From an uncultured Bacilli bacterium (lineage in GTDB: Bacteria > Bacillota_I > Bacilli_A > RF39 > UBA660), in contig CANQHK010000039.1 of the NCBI GenBank assembly GCA_947623645.1, positions 1 to 9,627 on the forward strand: a DNA stretch of 9,627 nucleotides. The letters are read 5' to 3'. Under the pieces are notes generated by a model. It had not been told where the DNA came from. It searched no databases and saw nothing but the letters and a program-made list of their open reading frames with translations. How positions within the stretch are numbered: position 1 is the stretch's first letter; each line of letters starts with the position of its first letter. This document shows positions 6,521 through 9,627 of this stretch, piece by piece. A program made the translations under genes and the position numbers.

Positions 6521-7552
6521 ATGAAGAGACAAAGAAAAAAACAACTCTTTTTTCGAATTTCTATAGTTCTATTTTTTCTAGGAAGTTTTCTTTTGTTACA
6601 AGGAATATGGGATATTTATACAAAAAATAAAGTCTACCATTATGAAGTAGAACGGAAAAGTTTCTATGATGTTTCCATAAAACCGAATGTTTTTTATCCG
6701 GAGTCTGTTCTTCCTTCTGGTTATTTTTATCCTGCTCGTGCTTTAGACTTTTATGAAATCGAATTTACTTATACATTTCAAGGAAATATGGATACGGAAA
6801 TTGAATATGATTATAAAGTTCTAGGAGATTTAGTTGGGAGTGTAGAAAATAAAGAAGGAATTCAAAAAGATATTTGGATTCAAAACTTTACTTTTGTTCC
6901 GGAAGTTCAAATTCAAAAAAAGAAAAGAAATCAATTTCAAATTCATGAAAAAATTCAAGTAGATTATAATTTTTATAATAAACTTGCTCGAAATTATGAA
7001 AAGACATATGGAATTTTAATCGATTCTAATTTGAAAATTCATATGGATATCACATATTTTCTTTCCTTATCTTCTAAATTTCAACCAGTTGATAAAAAAC
7101 AAGATAAAATTGAAATCATTATTCCTCTTACCAGAACCATTACGGAAGCAAAAGAAAATTATCAAGCAAAAGATTCTTATGATATTGATCCTATAAGAAA
7201 AGAGGGTATAGAAGAAAGTATTGCTGGTTTATGTATTTTAGTTATTGCTTTTCTTCTGTTATCCTATTCTGTTTTTAAAAGAAAACTTACAGAAGAAGAA
7301 AAGTATCAGAGAAAACTACACAATATTTTAAAAAAATATCAAGATTTCATTATCTTTGTTTCCAATCAACCAGAAGTAAGTGGATTAAGAAAGATTGAAT
7401 TATTAGAATTTGAAGATTTAATAAGTATTGCAGAAAATCTGCAAACAAATATTCTTTATTATAAGGAACGAAAAAATAAAAATTATTTTTATGTTGTTGT
7501 TGGAGATTATCTTTATCAATATGTTTTAGAAATAAAATCGAAAGAAGAGTAA
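6521..7552 (+). CDS. DUF5305-like membrane protein
   Basis: ATG at 6521 is chosen because AAAGG (6507-6511) lies 9 bases upstream; a TTG at 6500 overlapping the previous stop would add 7 residues. The product is 343 residues: a basic start, membrane segment at about 8-29, an extracytoplasmic domain of about 200 residues, a second membrane segment at about 234-254 (AGLCILVIAFLLLSYSVF) and a cytoplasmic tail of about 90 residues. The outer domain has the features I associate with DUF5305: a YHYEVERKSFYDVSIKPN start, an aromatic-rich FYEIEFTYTF strand and WIQNFTFVP. DUF5305 genes are often found beside SipW-like peptidases in archaea and Bacillota, as here. The role is unknown; it may help assemble or anchor the exported protein. 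Third gene of the operon, ended by a strong terminator. Confidence 0.75.
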   Translation: MKRQRKKQLFFRISIVLFFLGSFLLLQGIWDIYTKNKVYHYEVERKSFYDVSIKPNVFYPESVLPSGYFYPARALDFYEIEFTYTFQGNMDTEIEYDYKVLGDLVGSVENKEGIQKDIWIQNFTFVPEVQIQKKKRNQFQIHEKIQVDYNFYNKLARNYEKTYGILIDSNLKIHMDITYFLSLSSKFQPVDKKQDKIEIIIPLTRTITEAKENYQAKDSYDIDPIRKEGIEESIAGLCILVIAFLLLSYSVFKRKLTEEEKYQRKLHNILKKYQDFIIFVSNQPEVSGLRKIELLEFEDLISIAENLQTNILYYKERKNKNYFYVVVGDYLYQYVLEIKSKEE

Positions 7553-7553
7553 G

Positions 7554-7597
7554 GAAAAGCCATGGCAAATTGTCATGACTTTTCGTTTTATTTTTTT
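7554..7597 (+). terminator. Strong terminator of the secretion operon
   Basis: The 31-base hairpin at 7554-7584 starts one base after the stop codon: GAAAAG pairs with CTTTTC, then a C-A mismatch, then CATGGCA pairs with TTGTCATG-type partners with one wobble. TTTTATTTTTTT follows (7586-7597). It lies between convergent genes. A second, weaker hairpin (TCAAG/CTTGA, 7609-7625, then a T-run) may back it up. Confidence 0.8.
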
Positions 7598-7633
7598 AAT
7601 TTGTTTTGTCAAGATTTTTCCTTGATCTATTTT

Positions 7634-8728
7634 TTATGCCTTTTCTTCTTTTATCTTTTGCATAATTTCTAAATTTTTTTGAAGGCGCTCATTATCTTTT
7701 TCCATTTCTAATGCCTTTTTTACGTTTTCTATTGCTAAATCCAATTCGTTTAGATGGAAGTAGGCAATCGATAGTAAGTCATAAACCGTAGAGTTCCAAC
7801 TAAAAATTTCATTGATGTAAGTTTTTTGATGAGTTTGGATTGTCAATGCTTGTAAACATAAATTCTTTACTTCTTCCCAATTTTCTTCATGGTATTCTAG
7901 AAGAGCTTTTTCTAGGTAAGGATCTCTTAAGTAAGGAGCTTCTAAAATTGCTTTATTTAACCACATTCTTGCTTCTTCTATACGATTTAAATGTTGATAA
8001 CATCTTCCTATAAAACGCATCGATGCACATCTTTCATCTTTCCATGTTGCAGATGGTAGGGATAAATGGTGAATTAATGTATCAATTGCTTCATTCCATT
8101 TTCCATAATACATATACTCTCTTCCTAAGTAATGCATATTTCGATCATCTTTTGGATCTTCTTTTATGGATAATTCTAAAAGAGGGAGATAACTACTTCT
8201 GGATTTTTTTATATCAGGATAATGGCGTAAAGTAATTTCTTCTGTAAATTCACGAACTTCTTTATCTTTTCCTACGTAAGTTAAAACTTCATGGACAGGA
8301 TGAGTCCAGATATAATCGTTACGAGTATGAATATTATCAAGGAAGAAACTTACAATAGGTTTATCTTCTTCATCTAAAGCCCAATGATAGGTGTAGGCTA
8401 GGCGGGTTAAATTTTCATTCCAAATATTTTCTAGTTTTTCTCTCCATCCAGGTTCAAATACTTCATCTAAGTCTGTACAAACACAAATATCTGCATCTTC
8501 TGGAACCATCTTTAAGGATTCATTTCTTGCATGATCAAATCTCCAAGGAGTAAATATTTTCTTTTTTACATGAACCCCTAGTTTTTTTAATTTCTTTCTT
8601 GTTTTATCGGTTGAACCTGTATCTAAAACATAAATATCATCTGCTTCTTTCATGGATTTGACCCAACGAGAAACAAATTTCTCTTCATTTTTAGAAATTG
8701 CATACACATAAACTTTGTATTTTTTCAT
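7634..8728 (-). CDS. Family 2 glycosyltransferase with C-terminal TPR repeats
   Basis: ATG at 8728 has GAGGTG 7 bases upstream. The 364-residue product has a GT-A domain at about 1-190: YAISKNEEKFVSRWVKS (9-25), DTGSTD (36-41, nucleotide-sugar site), DLDEVF (86-91, the DxD-type metal site) and HPVHEVL (143-149). Residues from about 197 to 345 are tetratricopeptide-like helices (MHYLGREYMYYGKWNEAI; YDLLSIAYFHLNELDLAIEN). There is no signal peptide, so it acts in the cytoplasm. This glycosyltransferase-TPR design is common in protein O-glycosylation and in surface glycan synthesis. The collagen-like gene lies 101 bp upstream on the same strand, and its Thr-rich Gly-X-Thr rod is a plausible substrate, as with SgtA and BclA in C. 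difficile. A hairpin separates the two genes, so co-transcription is partial or absent. The sugar and the acceptor are not determined by sequence. Confidence 0.87.
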   Translation of the reverse strand: MKKYKVYVYAISKNEEKFVSRWVKSMKEADDIYVLDTGSTDKTRKKLKKLGVHVKKKIFTPWRFDHARNESLKMVPEDADICVCTDLDEVFEPGWREKLENIWNENLTRLAYTYHWALDEEDKPIVSFFLDNIHTRNDYIWTHPVHEVLTYVGKDKEVREFTEEITLRHYPDIKKSRSSYLPLLELSIKEDPKDDRNMHYLGREYMYYGKWNEAIDTLIHHLSLPSATWKDERCASMRFIGRCYQHLNRIEEARMWLNKAILEAPYLRDPYLEKALLEYHEENWEEVKNLCLQALTIQTHQKTYINEIFSWNSTVYDLLSIAYFHLNELDLAIENVKKALEMEKDNERLQKNLEIMQKIKEEKA

Positions 8729-8752
8729 GTTTCACCTCATTTCATTTTATTC

Positions 8753-8801
8753 GAAAAGAAGGTAGTATAGATTTTGTTTCTATAATACCTTTCTTTTTTT
8801 T
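8753..8801 (-). terminator. Hairpin between collagen-like and glycosyltransferase genes, possibly bidirectional
   Basis: GAAAAGAAGGTAGTATAGA (8753-8771) pairs with the stretch at 8779-8797 across a 7-base loop, with one mismatch and one bulged T. On the minus strand it follows the collagen-like stop by about 30 bp and is A-rich upstream, with TTCTTTT in the 3' arm. On the plus strand it is followed by eight T, but no plus-strand gene reads into it. It probably ends or attenuates the collagen-like transcript. Confidence 0.55.
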
Positions 8802-8829
8802 ATCTAAATTTTGTATTTGTTTTTTAGGA

Positions 8830-9609
8830 TTATCCAGCAGCTCCGTCAGGTCCTGTAGGTCCGGTTGGTCCCGTTGGTCCAGTAGCTCCATCGATTCCTG
8901 TAGGTCCTGTTGGTCCAGTAGCTCCATCAATTCCAGTAGGTCCTATAGGTCCAGTAGCTCCGTCAATTCCTGTAGGTCCCGTTGGTCCAGTAGCTCCGTC
9001 AATTCCTGTAGGTCCCGTTGGTCCAGTAGCTCCGTCGATTCCCGTAGGTCCTGTAGGTCCAGTAGCTCCATCAATTCCCGTAGGTCCTATAGGTCCGGTA
9101 GCTCCATCAATTCCCGTAGGTCCCGTTGGTCCAGTAGCTCCGTCGATTCCCGTAGGTCCTGTAGGGCCGGTAGCACCATCAAGTCCTGTAGGTCCCGTTG
9201 GTCCAGTAGCTCCGTCGATTCCAGTAGGTCCCGTTGGTCCAGTAGCACCATCAAGTCCCGTAGGTCCAGTAGGTCCTGTAACTCCAGCTGGAATTGTTAA
9301 ATCCAAGGTAAAGTTTGGCGCTACTCCAGTAATTGATGCAGCTGCACTTGTACCAGGAGCTCCTGTTGTAACTGTACCAATTGTTAATGTTGGTGTTGCA
9401 CCTGTTGCACCTGTTGCTCCGGTTGCACCCGTTGCACCTGTAGGTCCAGTAGCACCCGTTGCACCTGTTGGTCCCGTAGGTCCTGTTGCTCCCGTTGGCC
9501 CAGTAGGTCCTGTTCCAGTTCCTCCTCCAGCAGGTCCGGTTGGTCCCGTAGGGCCTGTTGCTCCGATTACCTTATCCACACAATATATTTTTAAGTTTGA
9601 AAATTCCAA
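8830..9609 (-). CDS. Collagen-like Gly-Pro-Thr repeat protein
   Basis: The frame is closed upstream by TAG at 9618-9616, so the product is at most 259 residues from TTG at 9609; a GTG at 9579 is an alternative and neither has a clear ribosome binding site, so the start is uncertain. The order is a short head (EFSNLKIYCVDKV), a first Gly-X-Y block (about 16-72, GPT and GAT triplets), a non-collagen insert at about 73-110 (PTLTIGTVTTGAPG, then APNFTLDLTIPAG) and a second block of eleven 12-residue units GPTGPT-G(I/L)DGAT (112-243), ending GPDGAAG. There is no signal peptide and no C-terminal globular (C1q/TNF-like) domain of the BclA kind. Such proteins form surface filaments or exosporium-like layers. 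The many Thr at position Y suit O-glycosylation, and a glycosyltransferase gene follows. GC content is visibly higher than in the rest of the window because of Gly and Pro codons. Confidence 0.8.
   Translation of the reverse strand: MEFSNLKIYCVDKVIGATGPTGPTGPAGGGTGTGPTGPTGATGPTGPTGATGATGPTGATGATGATGATGATPTLTIGTVTTGAPGTSAAASITGVAPNFTLDLTIPAGVTGPTGPTGLDGATGPTGPTGIDGATGPTGPTGLDGATGPTGPTGIDGATGPTGPTGIDGATGPIGPTGIDGATGPTGPTGIDGATGPTGPTGIDGATGPTGPTGIDGATGPIGPTGIDGATGPTGPTGIDGATGPTGPTGPTGPDGAAG
8881..9276 (-). repeat. Eleven 36-bp tandem coding repeats
   Basis: Eleven 36-bp units each encode 12 residues, mostly GPTGPTGIDGAT. Variants are Leu for Ile in units 1 and 3 and Ile for the first Thr in units 6 and 10. 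Third-position changes (CCA/CCG, TCA/TCG, GTT/GTA on the plus strand) shuffle between units, as expected from unequal exchange. The number of units is likely to differ between strains. Confidence 0.85.
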
Positions 9610-9627
9610 ACAATTCTAATATCTCTT

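Noticed and set aside
7350..7568. A 72-residue minus-strand open frame inside the DUF5305-like gene
   Set aside because: It is antisense to a better supported gene, has no ribosome binding site and crosses the operon terminator.
8742..8930. A 62-residue minus-strand frame starting inside the collagen repeats
   Set aside because: It is an alternate frame of the repeats (Leu/Gln/Asp-rich) running into the intergenic hairpin; no start signal is seen.
8881..9276. Regular 36-bp repeats resembling a CRISPR array
   Set aside because: The units are contiguous with no unique spacers, and they encode GPTGPTGIDGAT in frame.
8698..9300. A 200-residue Ser/Arg-rich plus-strand open frame
   Set aside because: It is the antisense image of the 36-bp collagen repeats; its own repeats have the same period and it has no credible start.

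Overview
The window looks like chromosome from a low-GC, Gram-positive bacterium (Bacillota, probably a gut-type Bacilli or Clostridia relative). The support is AT-rich codon use, AGGAGG-type ribosome binding sites, TTGACA/TATAAT-like promoters, hairpin-plus-T-run terminators, a SipW-type signal peptidase cassette and a Gly-Pro-Thr collagen-like protein. TGA is used as a stop and TGG as Trp, so the code is standard. I cannot name the species.

Layout. (1) 1-391, minus: 5' part of a nucleotidyltransferase gene that runs off the left edge. (2) 392-899: no intact gene; three short minus-strand protein-like stretches in different frames look like debris of a decayed gene or genes. (3) 900-3298, minus: a two-gene operon with its own promoter. 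An unknown protein with a WCTA motif is followed 5 bp later by a regular 20-residue leucine-rich-repeat protein. The junction suggests a single ancestral polypeptide split by a frameshift. (4) 3522-3692, plus: a 56-residue probable secreted or membrane peptide, divergent from the operon. (5) 3826-4665, plus: an unrecognised protein with a possible transglutaminase-like core that lacks the expected His, flanked by its own promoter and terminator. (6) 4824-7552, plus: a three-gene secretion operon of TasA/camelysin-like exported protein, polytopic SipW-type signal peptidase and DUF5305-like membrane protein, closed by a strong terminator. (7) 7634-9609, minus: a collagen-like protein gene and, downstream of it, a family 2 glycosyltransferase with TPR repeats.

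How the genes work together. Blocks 6 and 7 concern the cell surface. In block 6 the peptidase most likely processes the neighbouring TasA-like protein, with the DUF5305 protein as a membrane partner. In block 7 the glycosyltransferase is a good candidate for decorating the Thr-rich collagen-like rod, by analogy with the BclA/SgtA pair of Clostridioides difficile. Block 3 is the least explained: both products lack signal peptides and membrane segments, so they are probably cytoplasmic, and their job is unknown.
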